Below are positions 26,059-35,836 of a DNA stretch of 64,000 bases, one piece after another (within the stretch, counting starts at the first letter, position 1; every line of letters starts with the position of its first letter). Under the pieces are notes generated by a model. The model saw only the letters and a list, made by a program, of their open reading frames with translations, was not told the origin of the DNA and did no database searches. The stretch lies in contig NZ_CP059692.1 in NCBI RefSeq assembly GCF_014058705.1, forward strand, positions 3,398,001-3,462,000. Reading direction: 5' to 3'. The stretch comes from Aureimonas mangrovi (GTDB lineage Bacteria > Pseudomonadota > Alphaproteobacteria > Rhizobiales > Rhizobiaceae). The position numbers were made by a program, and so were the translations under genes.

Positions 26059-27864
26059 ATGGTTCTGGCTCGGCTCTGCTTCGCCGCCGCTGCGATCGCC
26101 CTTGCGGTGCTTGCGGGTGTCCTCTTCGCGCAGATCATCACCGCCAACGGCGCAACCTGGCTGCATTTCATCCAGGTGGCGCTGTTGATCGTGTGCTGCG
26201 TCTGGCTCGCCTGGGGTTTCAACACCGCCGCCGTCGGCATTCTGTGGCACCGTGCCCACAAGCCGGTCTTCCACGATCCGAAAGTGCCGGTGACGGCGCG
26301 AACGGCCGTGCTCATGCCCGTCTACAACGAAGACGCGGACGCGGTGCTGGCGCGTGTCGCCGCCATGATCGAGGGGCTCGGCGCGCTGGGCCAGCTCGAT
26401 CATTTCGACTTCCACGTCCTGTCCGATTCGACCAAGGCCGAATCGGTGACGGCCGAGCGTCGCGCGGTTTTCCAGGTGGCGGCCGACCTTCAGACGGCGG
26501 GACGGCTCTACTACCGGCACCGCGCCAAGAACACCGGCCGCAAGGCCGGCAACATCGCCGATTTCGTCACCAAGAACGGCGGCGCCTACGACTACATGCT
26601 GGTGCTCGACGCCGACAGCCTGATGCGCCCGGCCACCATCCTCGACATGGTGGCGCGCATGGAGGCCGACGACGAGCTGGCGCTTCTCCAGACGCAGCCG
26701 CTCATCATCGGGCGCCAAACGCTGTTCGGCCGGGCGCTGCAGTTCTCTGCGGCGCTCTACTCCCCCTTCTTCTCGCGCGGCATCGCCGCCCTGCAGGGCC
26801 GTGAGGGCCCTTTCTGGGGCCACAACGCCATCATCCGCATCAAGAGCTTCGCGGCCGCCTGCGGTCTGCCGGATCTCTCGGGCCCACCGCCCTTCGGCGG
26901 GCACATCCTCAGCCACGACTTCGTGGAGGCGGCACTCCTGTCGCGCGCGGGATACAAGGTGCGCGTCGATCCGGATCTCGAAGGCTCCTACGAGGAGGCG
27001 CCGGCCAACCTCATCGAATACGCCAAGCGCGACCGGCGCTGGTGCCAGGGCAACCTCCAGCACGGCCGCCTCCTGACCGCGCCGCGCCTGCGCTTCTGGA
27101 GCCGGGTGTCGATGGTGTCCGGCATCATGGCCTATGCCGCCTCGCCGATCTGGCTGCTCTTCCTGATCGTATCGCTGCTCGACCCGATCCTCGCTCCGGA
27201 GCCGAACTACTTCCCCGGCGATACCCTGTTCCCCGTCTTCCCGCGCCCGGAGACGACGAAGGCGCTGCTGCTGCTTCTCGGCATCTTCCTGCTGCTGCTC
27301 CTGCCCAAGACGCTGATCGCCTTCCGCACGGCCTTCTCGCACCGGGCCAAGCGCTTCGGCGGGCCGGCAGCCGTTCTCGGCAGCGCCACCTGCGAGTTGA
27401 TCATGACGAGCGCGCTCGCGCCGATCATGATGCTGTTCCAGTCCAAGGCCGTCGCTGAAATCCTCGTCGGGGCCGATTCGGGCTGGCCGGCGACGGAGCG
27501 CGAGGACGAGGGGATCCCCTTCTCCGTCGCCTTCAAAAGCTCGTGGTGGATGGTGCTGGTGGGCGCGGCCCTCCTCTTCACCACCTTCACCTACGCCTTC
27601 GAACTGTTCCTGTGGGTCTGCCCGATCGCGCTGCCGCTGCTCATCGCACCGCTGTTCGTGTCTTTGACGGGCAGCCCACCCATCGGCGAGGCGGCACGGC
27701 GTCTTTCGATCTTCGCGACGCCTTTCGAGCTGCATCCCGAGCCGGTGATCCGTTCCTCGGAAAGCTGGCGTGCGCGCCTGTCCTCCGTCGCGGCGGCGCC
27801 GTCGGCCGGGACCGAGCCGGCGCCCGTCAGCGTGCCGGCCGGCGCCGTGGCGGGGCGGGCATGA
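26059..27864 (+). CDS. opgH: Glucan biosynthesis glucosyltransferase H
   Basis: The 601-residue inner-membrane GT2 enzyme polymerises glucose from UDP-glucose into the backbone of periplasmic glucans. Two N-terminal membrane segments precede the GT-A domain: LMPVYNED at about 85-92, the Asp184-Ala-Asp186 metal motif, SHDFVEAALL near 290, and RRWCQGN at 326-332 corresponding to the QxxRW region. Several more membrane segments follow. It is shorter than the E. coli protein (about 850 residues) because the long N-terminal cytoplasmic part is missing. The start at 26059 lacks a strong ribosome site. Confidence 0.92.
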   Translation: MVLARLCFAAAAIALAVLAGVLFAQIITANGATWLHFIQVALLIVCCVWLAWGFNTAAVGILWHRAHKPVFHDPKVPVTARTAVLMPVYNEDADAVLARVAAMIEGLGALGQLDHFDFHVLSDSTKAESVTAERRAVFQVAADLQTAGRLYYRHRAKNTGRKAGNIADFVTKNGGAYDYMLVLDADSLMRPATILDMVARMEADDELALLQTQPLIIGRQTLFGRALQFSAALYSPFFSRGIAALQGREGPFWGHNAIIRIKSFAAACGLPDLSGPPPFGGHILSHDFVEAALLSRAGYKVRVDPDLEGSYEEAPANLIEYAKRDRRWCQGNLQHGRLLTAPRLRFWSRVSMVSGIMAYAASPIWLLFLIVSLLDPILAPEPNYFPGDTLFPVFPRPETTKALLLLLGIFLLLLLPKTLIAFRTAFSHRAKRFGGPAAVLGSATCELIMTSALAPIMMLFQSKAVAEILVGADSGWPATEREDEGIPFSVAFKSSWWMVLVGAALLFTTFTYAFELFLWVCPIALPLLIAPLFVSLTGSPPIGEAARRLSIFATPFELHPEPVIRSSESWRARLSSVAAAPSAGTEPAPVSVPAGAVAGRA

Positions 27865-28067
27865 GCGGCGGCCCGCCGGCCGAAGACCGCACGGCACGCT
27901 TCTTCCGCCCCGCCTGGCGCCGGGCGGCGGTCGTGCTCGTCTGCCTGATCTGGTCCGGCGTCGAATGGGCCAACGGTCAGGCCGTCTGGGGCATCCTCGC
28001 CCTTGCGATGGCCGGCTGGGCCGTATGGACCTTCTTCATCGCCTACAAGCCCGGCGACGACGTTTAG
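27861..28067 (+). CDS. Small membrane protein coupled to opgH, unknown
   Basis: Sixty-eight residues with two hydrophobic segments (about 23-35 and 41-60) after an Arg-rich N-terminus. The ATG overlaps the opgH stop (ATGA), so it is probably translated from the opgH message. Its 3' end overlaps the convergent cobT stop by four bases. No family recognised; it may be a small accessory subunit of the glucosyltransferase. Confidence 0.65.
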   Translation: MSGGPPAEDRTARFFRPAWRRAAVVLVCLIWSGVEWANGQAVWGILALAMAGWAVWTFFIAYKPGDDV

Positions 28068-29089
28068 AAAGATCGCTCGCGTTCCGACACGCCGGCCTGT
28101 TCGAAGGTCGCCATGCCCGAATGGCAGGCTGCGGCCGCCTTGACGAGGCCGGCCGCGAGTGCGGCGCCCGCGCCCTGGCTCAGGCCGATGCCGAGCGCCA
28201 GGAGCGGCACCTTGTTCATCGCCTCCAGTGCCTTGCGATGGCCCGGCTCAGCCGAGACATGCGCGAAAAGGCAGTGATCGAGCGCCCGGGCGTCGAGCTT
28301 GTGCAGGACGCCGGCCGCAGCGCTCGCGGCGAAGCCGTCGATGATCACGGGAACGCGCTGGATGCGGGCGGCCAGGATCGCCCCGGCCATCGCCGCGATC
28401 TCACGTCCGCCCAGACGCCGCAGCACCTCCAGAGGATCGGACAGATGCGCGCGATGCAGGTCCAGCGCCTCCTGCACGACCGACGCCTTGTGGGCGAGCG
28501 CCTCGCCGGTGAGCCCGGAGCCCGGCCCCACCCACTCCTTCGCCGTGCCGCCGAAGAGGCCGGCGAGAACGGCCGCCGAAACCGCCGAGTTGCCGATGCC
28601 CATTTCGCCGACGCACAGAAGATCCGGCTCGCCCTGCAGGCATTCCATCCCGAAGGCCATCGTCGCCGCGCAGGCCTTCTCGTCCAGCGCCGCCTCGCGC
28701 GAGATGTCGCCTGTCGGAAAGTCGAGCGCGAGGTCGAAGACCTTGAGGCCGAGATCGTAGGTCGCGCAGATCTGGTTGATCGCGGCGCCTCCGGCCGCGA
28801 AGGTCTCGACCATCTGGCGCGTGACGCTCGTCGGATAGGCCGAGACGCCGCGCGCGGCGACCCCGTGATTGGCCGCGAAGATCGCCACCACAGGGCGCGT
28901 GACCGCCGGCGAGCGGCCCTGCCAGGCGGCAAGCCAAGCAGACAGTTCCTCAAGCCGGCCGAGCGAGCCCTCGGGCTTCGCCAACGTCTCCTCGCGGTGG
29001 CGCGCATTGTGGAGGGCGGCGCCGTCCGGGCCGCGGATCTGGGAGAGAAGGGCGCGGATGTCGTCGAAGGGGAGGCCGGTGGCGGACAT
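28064..29089 (-). CDS. cobT: Nicotinate-nucleotide-dimethylbenzimidazole phosphoribosyltransferase
   Basis: The 341-residue enzyme makes alpha-ribazole phosphate for the lower ligand of cobalamin. Length and motifs (LCVGEMGIGNSAVSAA, and EPGHRKALEAM near the C-terminus) match CobT/CobU. The partner cobS, often adjacent in rhizobia, is not in the window. No cobalamin riboswitch is visible in the 140 bases upstream. Convergent with the opgH-linked small gene. Confidence 0.94.
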   Translation of the reverse strand: MSATGLPFDDIRALLSQIRGPDGAALHNARHREETLAKPEGSLGRLEELSAWLAAWQGRSPAVTRPVVAIFAANHGVAARGVSAYPTSVTRQMVETFAAGGAAINQICATYDLGLKVFDLALDFPTGDISREAALDEKACAATMAFGMECLQGEPDLLCVGEMGIGNSAVSAAVLAGLFGGTAKEWVGPGSGLTGEALAHKASVVQEALDLHRAHLSDPLEVLRRLGGREIAAMAGAILAARIQRVPVIIDGFAASAAAGVLHKLDARALDHCLFAHVSAEPGHRKALEAMNKVPLLALGIGLSQGAGAALAAGLVKAAAACHSGMATFEQAGVSERERSF

Positions 29090-29229
29090 GGCATGGCTCT
29101 TTCGGTGATGATGCGCGGGTCATAAAACGGCGTTCGCGATGGGGCAAACGCGCGGGCCATCCGATCGGCGCTTTTCACCCGGTGCGTTTGGGCCTACGGC
29201 GATGCGAGCCACTGCCCGCCACGGACCCA

Positions 29230-29976
29230 ATGACCGTCGACCTCGTCTTCGTCCTCCTCATCGCGGCCGCCTTCGCCGCCGGCTTCATCGACGCGATCGC
29301 CGGCGGCGGCGGCATGGTGACGGTGCCGGCGCTTCTCATCGCCGGGCTCGATCCCGTCTCGGCGCTCGGCACCAACAAGCTGCAGGGCCTGTTCGGCTCC
29401 GGCTCCGCGACCGTCGCCTATGCGCGGCGCGGCCTCGTGGACCTTCGCGCTCTCCTGCCCGTCGCCGGCATCGCGTTCCTGGGTGGGATCGTCGGCGGTC
29501 TGCTCGCCATCGTTCTGCCGCCGGATCTTCTGGCCACGCTCCTGCCCTTCCTCCTGATCGCCATCGCGATCTATTTCGCCTTCAAGAAGGGCCTGTCCGA
29601 CGTCGATCGCGGGCGGCGCATCTCGCCGGCCTTCTTCACCATGCTGGTGGTGCCGCTCATCGGCGCCTATGACGGGTTGTTCGGGCCGGGCACGGGCTCG
29701 TTCTACATGCTCGCCTTCGTCGGCCTCGTCGGCTACGGCGTCCTGAAGGCGACGGCGCACACCAAGCTCTTGAACTTCGCGTCCAACCTCGGCTCCTTCG
29801 CCGTCTTCGCGGCCGCCGGCTCGATCCACTGGAAGCTGGGGCTCGCGATGGGCGTCGCCGCGATTCTCGGCGCTCGCCTCGGCGCGATGTCCGCCGTGCG
29901 CTTCGGCGCACGCCTCATCCGCCCGCTTCTCGTCGTCGTCTGTCTCGTCCTCGCGGTAAGGCTCCTGCTTTCCTGA
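29230..29976 (+). CDS. TSUP (TauE/SafE) family membrane transporter
   Basis: The 248-residue protein has seven to eight hydrophobic segments and the TauE/SafE opening FAAGFIDAIAGGGGMVTVPALL. TSUP proteins export or import sulfite, sulfonates and related anions; the substrate here is unknown. The ATG at 29230 begins directly at the first membrane segment; a GTG at 29182 would add 16 non-conserved residues. It is divergent from cobT. Confidence 0.85.
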   Translation: MTVDLVFVLLIAAAFAAGFIDAIAGGGGMVTVPALLIAGLDPVSALGTNKLQGLFGSGSATVAYARRGLVDLRALLPVAGIAFLGGIVGGLLAIVLPPDLLATLLPFLLIAIAIYFAFKKGLSDVDRGRRISPAFFTMLVVPLIGAYDGLFGPGTGSFYMLAFVGLVGYGVLKATAHTKLLNFASNLGSFAVFAAAGSIHWKLGLAMGVAAILGARLGAMSAVRFGARLIRPLLVVVCLVLAVRLLLS

Positions 29977-30025
29977 CGACGGCCGGGCGCTATCCTCCCT
30001 CTCGCGCCAACGGAGGAGGAGAGCC

Positions 30026-30496
30026 ATGAGCGAGGACCGCTGGAAGCACGACGGCGTGCGCGTCATCAAGGGAGACGCGCTCGACCCGAACACCGCCCAG
30101 ACGCCCGGCATGTTCCGACAGGCCGCGATCAACCACGCGCGTGTCGGGGCGCAGAAGATCTGGGCCGGCACCGTCGCGATCGAGCCGGACGCCAAGACCG
30201 GCGTCCACCACCACGGGGCGCTGGAGAGCGTCATCTACGTCGTGTCGGGAAAGGCGCGGATGCGCTGGGGCGACAGGCTGGAATATGTCGCCGAAGCGGG
30301 GCCGGGCGACTTCATCTTCGTGCCGCCCTACGTGCCCCATCAAGAGATCAATGCAGACCCGGACAACCCCCTGCAATGCGTGCTCGTGCGCTCCGACAAC
30401 GAGGCGGTGGTCGTCAACATCACCGATGTCGAGCCGGTGGAGAAGCCGGAAGAGGTCTACTGGGTAGACCCGATCCACAAGCATCCGGAGGGGTGA
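30026..30496 (+). CDS. Cupin-domain protein
   Basis: The 156-residue protein is a single cupin barrel. The first metal-binding motif is visible as HHHGALESVIYVVSG followed later by PGDFIFVPPYVPHQ, which supplies the second-motif histidine. These bicupin-like halves bind a divalent metal and serve in sugar isomerases, dioxygenases or regulators, so no reaction can be assigned. A GGAGGAGAG ribosome site precedes the ATG. Its stop is seven bases from the convergent SDR stop. Confidence 0.8.
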   Translation: MSEDRWKHDGVRVIKGDALDPNTAQTPGMFRQAAINHARVGAQKIWAGTVAIEPDAKTGVHHHGALESVIYVVSGKARMRWGDRLEYVAEAGPGDFIFVPPYVPHQEINADPDNPLQCVLVRSDNEAVVVNITDVEPVEKPEEVYWVDPIHKHPEG

Positions 30497-30503
30497 GCGG
30501 CGC

Positions 30504-31355
30504 TCACTCCTTGCCTTCGGCCCACGCCTTGAACTTGTCCGCCCAGTCCTTGTGCCAGCGCGAGAGCGGCGGCCGGTTCTGGGTGATGTCGCCCGCTGCC
30601 CAGGCGATGCGCTTCTCGTCCATCTCGCGCGTTACTTCGCCGTCCGGGCACAGGATGTAGAAGTCGCCGGCCTCCAGCCGCTCCAGCATGAAGGCGACGG
30701 TCTCCTCCGCCGTCCAGGCGCCGTCCGGCTTCTCGGTGCATCCGCGCGCCGTCAGCCCCGTGAAGACGAAGCCGGGGACGAGGAGAGCCGCCTCCACGCG
30801 CCCGCCCTCGCGGTTGCGCAGTTCGTGCTGCAACGCCTCGGTGAACGCCTTCACGCCGGCCTTCGCCACGTTGTAGGCCGGGTCTCCCGGCGGCGTCGTG
30901 ATGCCCTGCTTGGAACCGGTGTTGATGATAAGCCCCGGTTCGCCATGCGCCAGCATCGCCGGCCCGAAGATGCGCGTGCCGTTGATGATGCCGCCGAGAT
31001 TGATCGACAGGACCGCGTCCCAGTTCGCCTGATCTCCGAAGATCGAGGAACCCGGCTGGATGCCGGCATTGTTCATCAGGATGTGGACCTTGCCGAGCGT
31101 CTTCTCGACATGGGCCGCGGTCTTCTCCAGCCCGGCGCGATCCGTCACGTCACAGGCTGCGGCGAGGACGAGATCGTCATTGCCGGCGATCGCGGCGAGC
31201 TCGACCTGCGCCGCCTCCAGCGCCTCCATCGTGCGGTCGATGATCGCGACCTTCATGCCGGCCTTCGCGAAGGCCTTCGCGGCGGCAAACCCGATGCCGG
31301 AGGCCCCGCCGAGAACGACGGCGGTGTGGAGCGGCGCGATGGCGGGGTGGTGCAT
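30504..31355 (-). CDS. Short-chain dehydrogenase/reductase
   Basis: The 283-residue SDR has a cofactor motif GGASGIG near residue 16 (in place of the usual TGxxxGIG), NNAG in the NAG motif region and the catalytic YNVAK (Tyr-x3-Lys). It is longer than the classical 250-residue form, with a C-terminal extension. Substrate unknown. It is encoded 12 bases downstream of gpmA on the same strand and is probably co-transcribed with it. Confidence 0.83.
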   Translation of the reverse strand: MHHPAIAPLHTAVVLGGASGIGFAAAKAFAKAGMKVAIIDRTMEALEAAQVELAAIAGNDDLVLAAACDVTDRAGLEKTAAHVEKTLGKVHILMNNAGIQPGSSIFGDQANWDAVLSINLGGIINGTRIFGPAMLAHGEPGLIINTGSKQGITTPPGDPAYNVAKAGVKAFTEALQHELRNREGGRVEAALLVPGFVFTGLTARGCTEKPDGAWTAEETVAFMLERLEAGDFYILCPDGEVTREMDEKRIAWAAGDITQNRPPLSRWHKDWADKFKAWAEGKE

Positions 31356-31367
31356 GGAAAGGCTTCC

Positions 31368-31988
31368 CTAAGCTTCGAGGATGGTCTTCTCGGCGACGGT
31401 CGAATCGGCGTTGAGGCGGTAGACGATGGGCACGCCCGTCGCGATCTCCTGCCCGACGATCTCCTCGCCCGACAGGCCCTCCAGCGCCATCACCAGCGCG
31501 CGGAGGGAGTTGCCGTGCGCGGCGACGAGCACCGTGCCGCCGGCCAGCACCTTCGGCTGGATGCGGTGGATGTAATAGGGCCAGACGCGTGCGCCGGTGT
31601 CCTTCAGCGATTCGCCGCCCGGCGGCGGCACGTCGTAGGAGCGGCGCCAGACATGAACCTGGTCCTCGCCCCATTTCTGGCGCGCATCGTCCTTGTTCAG
31701 GCCGGAGAGATCGCCGTAATCGCGCTCGTTGAGGGCGACGTCGCGGATTGTCTCGAGGCCGGTTTGGCCGAGCGCGTCGAGGACGAGGGACAGCGTGTGC
31801 TGGGCGCGCAGGAGCTCGCTGGTGAAGGCGATGTCCGGCTTGATCCCGGCTGCCTTCAGGCGCTCGCCGCCCGCACTCGCCTCCGCGATGCCCTTCTCGG
31901 TCAGGTCGGGGTCCTTCCAGCCGGTGAAGAGGTTCTTCAGGTTCCACTCGCTCTGGCCGTGGCGCACGAGGACGAGAGTTCGGGGCAT
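31368..31988 (-). CDS. gpmA: 2,3-bisphosphoglycerate-dependent phosphoglycerate mutase
   Basis: The 206-residue glycolytic enzyme interconverts 3- and 2-phosphoglycerate. The phosphohistidine motif [10 protein letters not shown] is at the N-terminus (His10) and [12 protein letters not shown] follows near residue 85, as in GpmA. It is shorter than the E. coli form (250 residues) but normal for alphaproteobacteria. It lies downstream of dapB, an order conserved in Hyphomicrobiales. Confidence 0.94.
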   Translation of the reverse strand: MPRTLVLVRHGQSEWNLKNLFTGWKDPDLTEKGIAEASAGGERLKAAGIKPDIAFTSELLRAQHTLSLVLDALGQTGLETIRDVALNERDYGDLSGLNKDDARQKWGEDQVHVWRRSYDVPPPGGESLKDTGARVWPYYIHRIQPKVLAGGTVLVAAHGNSLRALVMALEGLSGEEIVGQEIATGVPIVYRLNADSTVAEKTILEA

Positions 31989-32024
31989 GGCAGAGAGCTC
32001 CGTTTGGATAGGGCTGGTATGAGA

Positions 32025-32828
32025 TCAGTTCAGGCCGAGAACGTCTCGCATGGAATAGAGGCCGGGCTCGCGACCCTCCGCCCATAAGGCGGCACGCACG
32101 GCGCCGCGCGCGAAGATCGAGCGGTCCTCGGCGCGGTGGGACAGCTCGATCCGCTCGCCCTCGCCGGCCAGAATGACCTCGTGTTCGCCGACCACCGAGC
32201 CGCCGCGCAGGGTCGCGAAACCGATCGTGCCGGCCGCCCGCGCGCCGGTATGCCCGTCGCGCACGCGAACCGCGGCCGCATCGAGATCGACGCCGCGCCC
32301 TTGCGCCGCAGCGTTGCCGAGCAGGAGTGCCGTGCCGGACGGCGCATCCACCTTGTGGCGATGGTGCATTTCCAGCACCTCGATGTCGAAGGCGTCAGGA
32401 CCGAGCGCGGCTGCGGCCTTCTCGACGAGAACGGCGAGAAGATTGACGCCGAGGCTCATATTGCCGGACTTCACGATCCGCGCACCCTTCGCCGCCTCGG
32501 CGACGGCTGCGTCCTCCTCGGCCGAGAAGCCGGTGGTGCCGATGATCTGGACGAGGCCGCGTTTCGCGGCCTCTCGCGCCACGGCGACGCTGTAGGCCGG
32601 CGCGGTGAAGTCGAGGACGCCGTCGGCGCCATCGAACGCCGCGTCGAGGTCGGCCGTGACGGCAACGCCCGCATGGCCCGCGCCCGCCAGAAGCCCCGCA
32701 TCGTTGCCCAGCGCGATCGAGCCTTCGCGCTCGAGGGCGCCACAGAGCGTCGCGCCTTCCGTCTGCGAGAGAATCTGGATCAGCGTGCGGCCCATCCGGC
32801 CGGCCGCACCGAGCACCACGAGCTTCAT
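32025..32828 (-). CDS. dapB: 4-hydroxy-tetrahydrodipicolinate reductase
   Basis: The 267-residue enzyme carries out the NAD(P)H-dependent reduction step of lysine and diaminopimelate synthesis. The cofactor motif GAAGRMG is at residues 7-13 and the signature [15 protein letters not shown] contains His155, His156 and Lys159. It ends 36 bases before gpmA. An MsbA-like exporter gene lies 16 bases upstream on the same strand. Confidence 0.95.
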   Translation of the reverse strand: MKLVVLGAAGRMGRTLIQILSQTEGATLCGALEREGSIALGNDAGLLAGAGHAGVAVTADLDAAFDGADGVLDFTAPAYSVAVAREAAKRGLVQIIGTTGFSAEEDAAVAEAAKGARIVKSGNMSLGVNLLAVLVEKAAAALGPDAFDIEVLEMHHRHKVDAPSGTALLLGNAAAQGRGVDLDAAAVRVRDGHTGARAAGTIGFATLRGGSVVGEHEVILAGEGERIELSHRAEDRSIFARGAVRAALWAEGREPGLYSMRDVLGLN

Positions 32829-32844
32829 CGCTTTCCTCCCCGGT

Positions 32845-34668
32845 TCATCCCGTCACCGCCTGGGCGATATCGGCCGCGACCGCGCCCTGATGCGAAGTCT
32901 GCAGCCCGTGGAAGCGCGAATAGAGCCCGTCCTCGCGGCTGACAAGCTCGGCATGCGTGCCGCGCTCGGCGATGGTGCCGCGATCGACGACGAGAATCTG
33001 GTCGGCGTTGACGATGGTCGACAGGCGGTGTGCGACGACGATGACGGTGCGGTTCGCCATCACGCGCTCCAGCGCCGCCTGCACGAGCTTTTCCGAGCGC
33101 GTGTCGAGCGCCGACGTCGCCTCGTCGAGAAGCAGGATCGGCGCGTCTCTAACCAGCGCGCGCGCGATCGAAAGGCGCTGGCGCTGGCCCCCCGAAAGCG
33201 TCGCGCCCGCCTCGCCGACCGGCGTCTCGTAGCCGAGCGGCTGCGCGAGGATGAACTCCTCGGCCTGGGCCTCGCGCGCGGCCGCCTCGACCTCCGCGTC
33301 GCTCGCGTCCGGGCGGCCATAGCGGATGTTCTCGCGGATCGTCCCCTCGAAGAGCGTCGGCGCCTGCGGCACATAGGCGATCTGCCCGCGCAGCGAGGCC
33401 TTCGTCACGTCCCGGATGTCCTGCCCGTCGATGAGGATGCGGCCGTGATCGAGATCGTAGAACCGCTCGATCAGGGCGATGATGGTCGACTTCCCGCCGC
33501 CCGAGGCGCCGATCAGCGCCGTAGTGCGCCCGGCCGGGGCCGTGAAGGCGATGCGCGACAGCACCGGCTCGCCGGCATGATAGCCGAAGGAGACGTCCTC
33601 GAAGACGATCTCGCCGCTCTGCACGCGCAGGGGCACGGCGCCCGGCGCGTCGGCCTGGCTCGGCTTCAGGTCGAGGATCTCGTAGATCATGCGCGCGTTC
33701 ACCAGCGCGCGCTCGAGTTGCACCTGCAGCCGCGCGAGGCGGCGGGCGGGATCGTAGGCGAGGAGCAACGCGGTGATGAAGGCGAACATGGCGCCCGGCG
33801 AGTACCCGTACTCGATCGAGCGGTAACCGGACCATGCGATGACGCCGGCGACGGCCAGACCCGCGATCGTCTCCGTCACAGGGCCGGAACGCTCCGTGAT
33901 GGCTGCGATGCGATTCGATCGTTCCTCGGCGCCCCGGATCAGCCCCTCCGTGCGTGCGCGCAGCGGCGCCTCCATCGTGAAGGCCTTCACCACCTGGATG
34001 CCCTGCGCGGCCTCCTGCATCGCACCGAGGACGCGGGCGTTGAGATCGATCGACTGGCGCGTCGCCTTGCGCAGCTTGCGCGCGAGGCCCGCGATCATGA
34101 TCGCGATGGGCGGGCCGGCCAGAAGCGCGATCGCAGACAGGAGCGGGTCGAGCCAGATCATCGTGCCGACGAGGAAGACGAGCGTCAGGAGGTCGCGCGC
34201 GATGGAGGTGACGGTCAGGTTCAGCGTGTCGCGCACGCCGGTGACGTTCTGGTTGATGCGCGCGGCGAGCTGGGCCGAGCGATTCTCGCCGAAGAAGTCC
34301 ATCGACAGTTCGGTCAGATGGGCGAAGAGCCGGCGCTGGTAGCGCGCCACGACGTCGTTGCCGATCCGCGCGAGGATCACCCCCTGCCCGTATGTGGCAA
34401 GCCCCCGGATGAGGAAGGTGAGGAACACGGCGACCGGCAGCGAGACGAGATAGGCCGGATCGCCCTCGACGAAGATCTGGTCGATCACGTCGCGCATGAC
34501 CCAGGCGAGGAAGGCCGTCGTCAACGCGACCAGCACCATGCAGGTGGCCGCCACGGCATAACCGCGCACGTGATCGCGCGCGTTTTCGGCGAAGATGCGC
34601 TTCAGGAGCGCCAACGCCCGGCCGCGTTCCGCGCCGTCGGCGAGGGAGAGACGGGGCGTCTTGGTCAC
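32845..34668 (-). CDS. ABC exporter with fused membrane and ATPase domains (MsbA-like)
   Basis: The 607-residue half-transporter has six membrane segments in residues 35-300 and an ATPase domain with Walker [10 protein letters not shown] at 387-395, signature LSGGQRQR at 491-498 and Walker B ILLLDE at 511-516. Dimers of this type flip lipids or export drugs or glycans. It neighbours glk, as in many Hyphomicrobiales. Lipid A core export and multidrug export are both possible. Confidence 0.88.
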   Translation of the reverse strand: MTKTPRLSLADGAERGRALALLKRIFAENARDHVRGYAVAATCMVLVALTTAFLAWVMRDVIDQIFVEGDPAYLVSLPVAVFLTFLIRGLATYGQGVILARIGNDVVARYQRRLFAHLTELSMDFFGENRSAQLAARINQNVTGVRDTLNLTVTSIARDLLTLVFLVGTMIWLDPLLSAIALLAGPPIAIMIAGLARKLRKATRQSIDLNARVLGAMQEAAQGIQVVKAFTMEAPLRARTEGLIRGAEERSNRIAAITERSGPVTETIAGLAVAGVIAWSGYRSIEYGYSPGAMFAFITALLLAYDPARRLARLQVQLERALVNARMIYEILDLKPSQADAPGAVPLRVQSGEIVFEDVSFGYHAGEPVLSRIAFTAPAGRTTALIGASGGGKSTIIALIERFYDLDHGRILIDGQDIRDVTKASLRGQIAYVPQAPTLFEGTIRENIRYGRPDASDAEVEAAAREAQAEEFILAQPLGYETPVGEAGATLSGGQRQRLSIARALVRDAPILLLDEATSALDTRSEKLVQAALERVMANRTVIVVAHRLSTIVNADQILVVDRGTIAERGTHAELVSREDGLYSRFHGLQTSHQGAVAADIAQAVTG

Positions 34669-34729
34669 GGGTGGCCCGAAGAGGTGCGAACGCGCATGGC
34701 CGCTCTATAGCCGCTGTATCCTGGCCTGC

Positions 34730-35770
34730 CTACCGCTTCGATCTCTCCGAGATCCAGCGCCGCCCCTGCGTCTCCAGACCGAAATGGCGCGGATTGTGCG
34801 CGTAGAATGCGAGGCCCGACAGCGCCGCGAGAGGTTCGGTGATCGCAAACAGCGGAATGTCGCGCATCAGTTCGGTATGCGGCGCCTTGTCCTCGAAGGC
34901 CGCGCGCATCTGCGAGACCGAGATCGCCGGCAGGACATGGCGGAAGATGCCGCCGCCGATATAGACGCCGCCGCGCGCCATGAAGACGAGGGCGAGATCG
35001 CCGGCGACGCGCGCGAGATAGATCGCGAAGAGTTGCACCGCCTCGGCGGCCGCCGCATCGCCGCCGCCGCGCGCGGCATCGGTGATCTCCGCCGGGGTCG
35101 TGTACGGGTGGTCCGCGCCGTTCGACAGGCTGATCGCGCGATAGAGATTGACGAGGCCGCGCCCGCACAGGATCTGCTCGGCCGAGATGCGGCCCTCGAT
35201 CGCCTCAAGATGCGGCCAGATTTCGAGATCCCTTTCCGTGCGCGGCCCGAGGTCGACATGGCCGCCCTCGCCTGCCACGGGTATCCAGAGATGGCGCGAG
35301 CGCACGAGCCCGGCGACGCCGAGCCCCGTGCCGGGGCCCAGAACGACGCGGCTGGCGTTCTCGCGCGCCGTGCCGCCGCCGATCGCCGCGCGGCCCGAGG
35401 GCGACAACGCGGAGACGGCGAGCGCCTGCGCCTCGAAATCGTTGAGGATCACGACCTCGTCGAAGCCGAGATCGTTGATCAGGCGCTGCGGACGCACCAC
35501 CCAGGCACTGTTGGTGAGGTCGATGTCCTCGCCGTCGATCGGCCCGGCGACCGCCAGAACCGCCGTGCGCGGCTGAACGGAGGTCCTGTCGAGGACGCAG
35601 GCCTGGATCGCCTCGTCGATATTGGGGAAGTCGGCCGTGGCGATCGTGGGGAAGGCGCGGGGCTCGGCATTGGAATCGAGGATGAGCGCGAAGCGCGCGT
35701 TGGTGCCGCCGATATCACCGACGAGAACGGGAAAGCGCAGGGCGTCGGGCGATTCGAGCGTAACGGTCAC
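34730..35770 (-). CDS. glk: Glucokinase
   Basis: The 346-residue Glk-type kinase phosphorylates glucose to glucose 6-phosphate. The phosphate motif VGDIGGTNARFAL begins near residue 17. GPGTGLGVA and the segment VAGEGGHVDLG, with the sugar-binding Glu and His, follow near residues 160-190. It is the first gene of a minus-strand run with the exporter 61 bases downstream. Confidence 0.93.
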   Translation of the reverse strand: MTVTLESPDALRFPVLVGDIGGTNARFALILDSNAEPRAFPTIATADFPNIDEAIQACVLDRTSVQPRTAVLAVAGPIDGEDIDLTNSAWVVRPQRLINDLGFDEVVILNDFEAQALAVSALSPSGRAAIGGGTARENASRVVLGPGTGLGVAGLVRSRHLWIPVAGEGGHVDLGPRTERDLEIWPHLEAIEGRISAEQILCGRGLVNLYRAISLSNGADHPYTTPAEITDAARGGGDAAAAEAVQLFAIYLARVAGDLALVFMARGGVYIGGGIFRHVLPAISVSQMRAAFEDKAPHTELMRDIPLFAITEPLAALSGLAFYAHNPRHFGLETQGRRWISERSKR

Positions 35771-35836
35771 GGCGCCCGCCTCCCATGAAGTCGATCGAAG
35801 CCGTTCCTTAACATCCGCCCTCGCCCGCCGGAAGCG

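Noticed and set aside
29090-29229. Possible cobalamin riboswitch next to cobT (GCCACTG occurs near 29210)
   Set aside because: The motif is on the strand of the TSUP gene, the other conserved B12-box elements are missing and the region is too short for the full fold.
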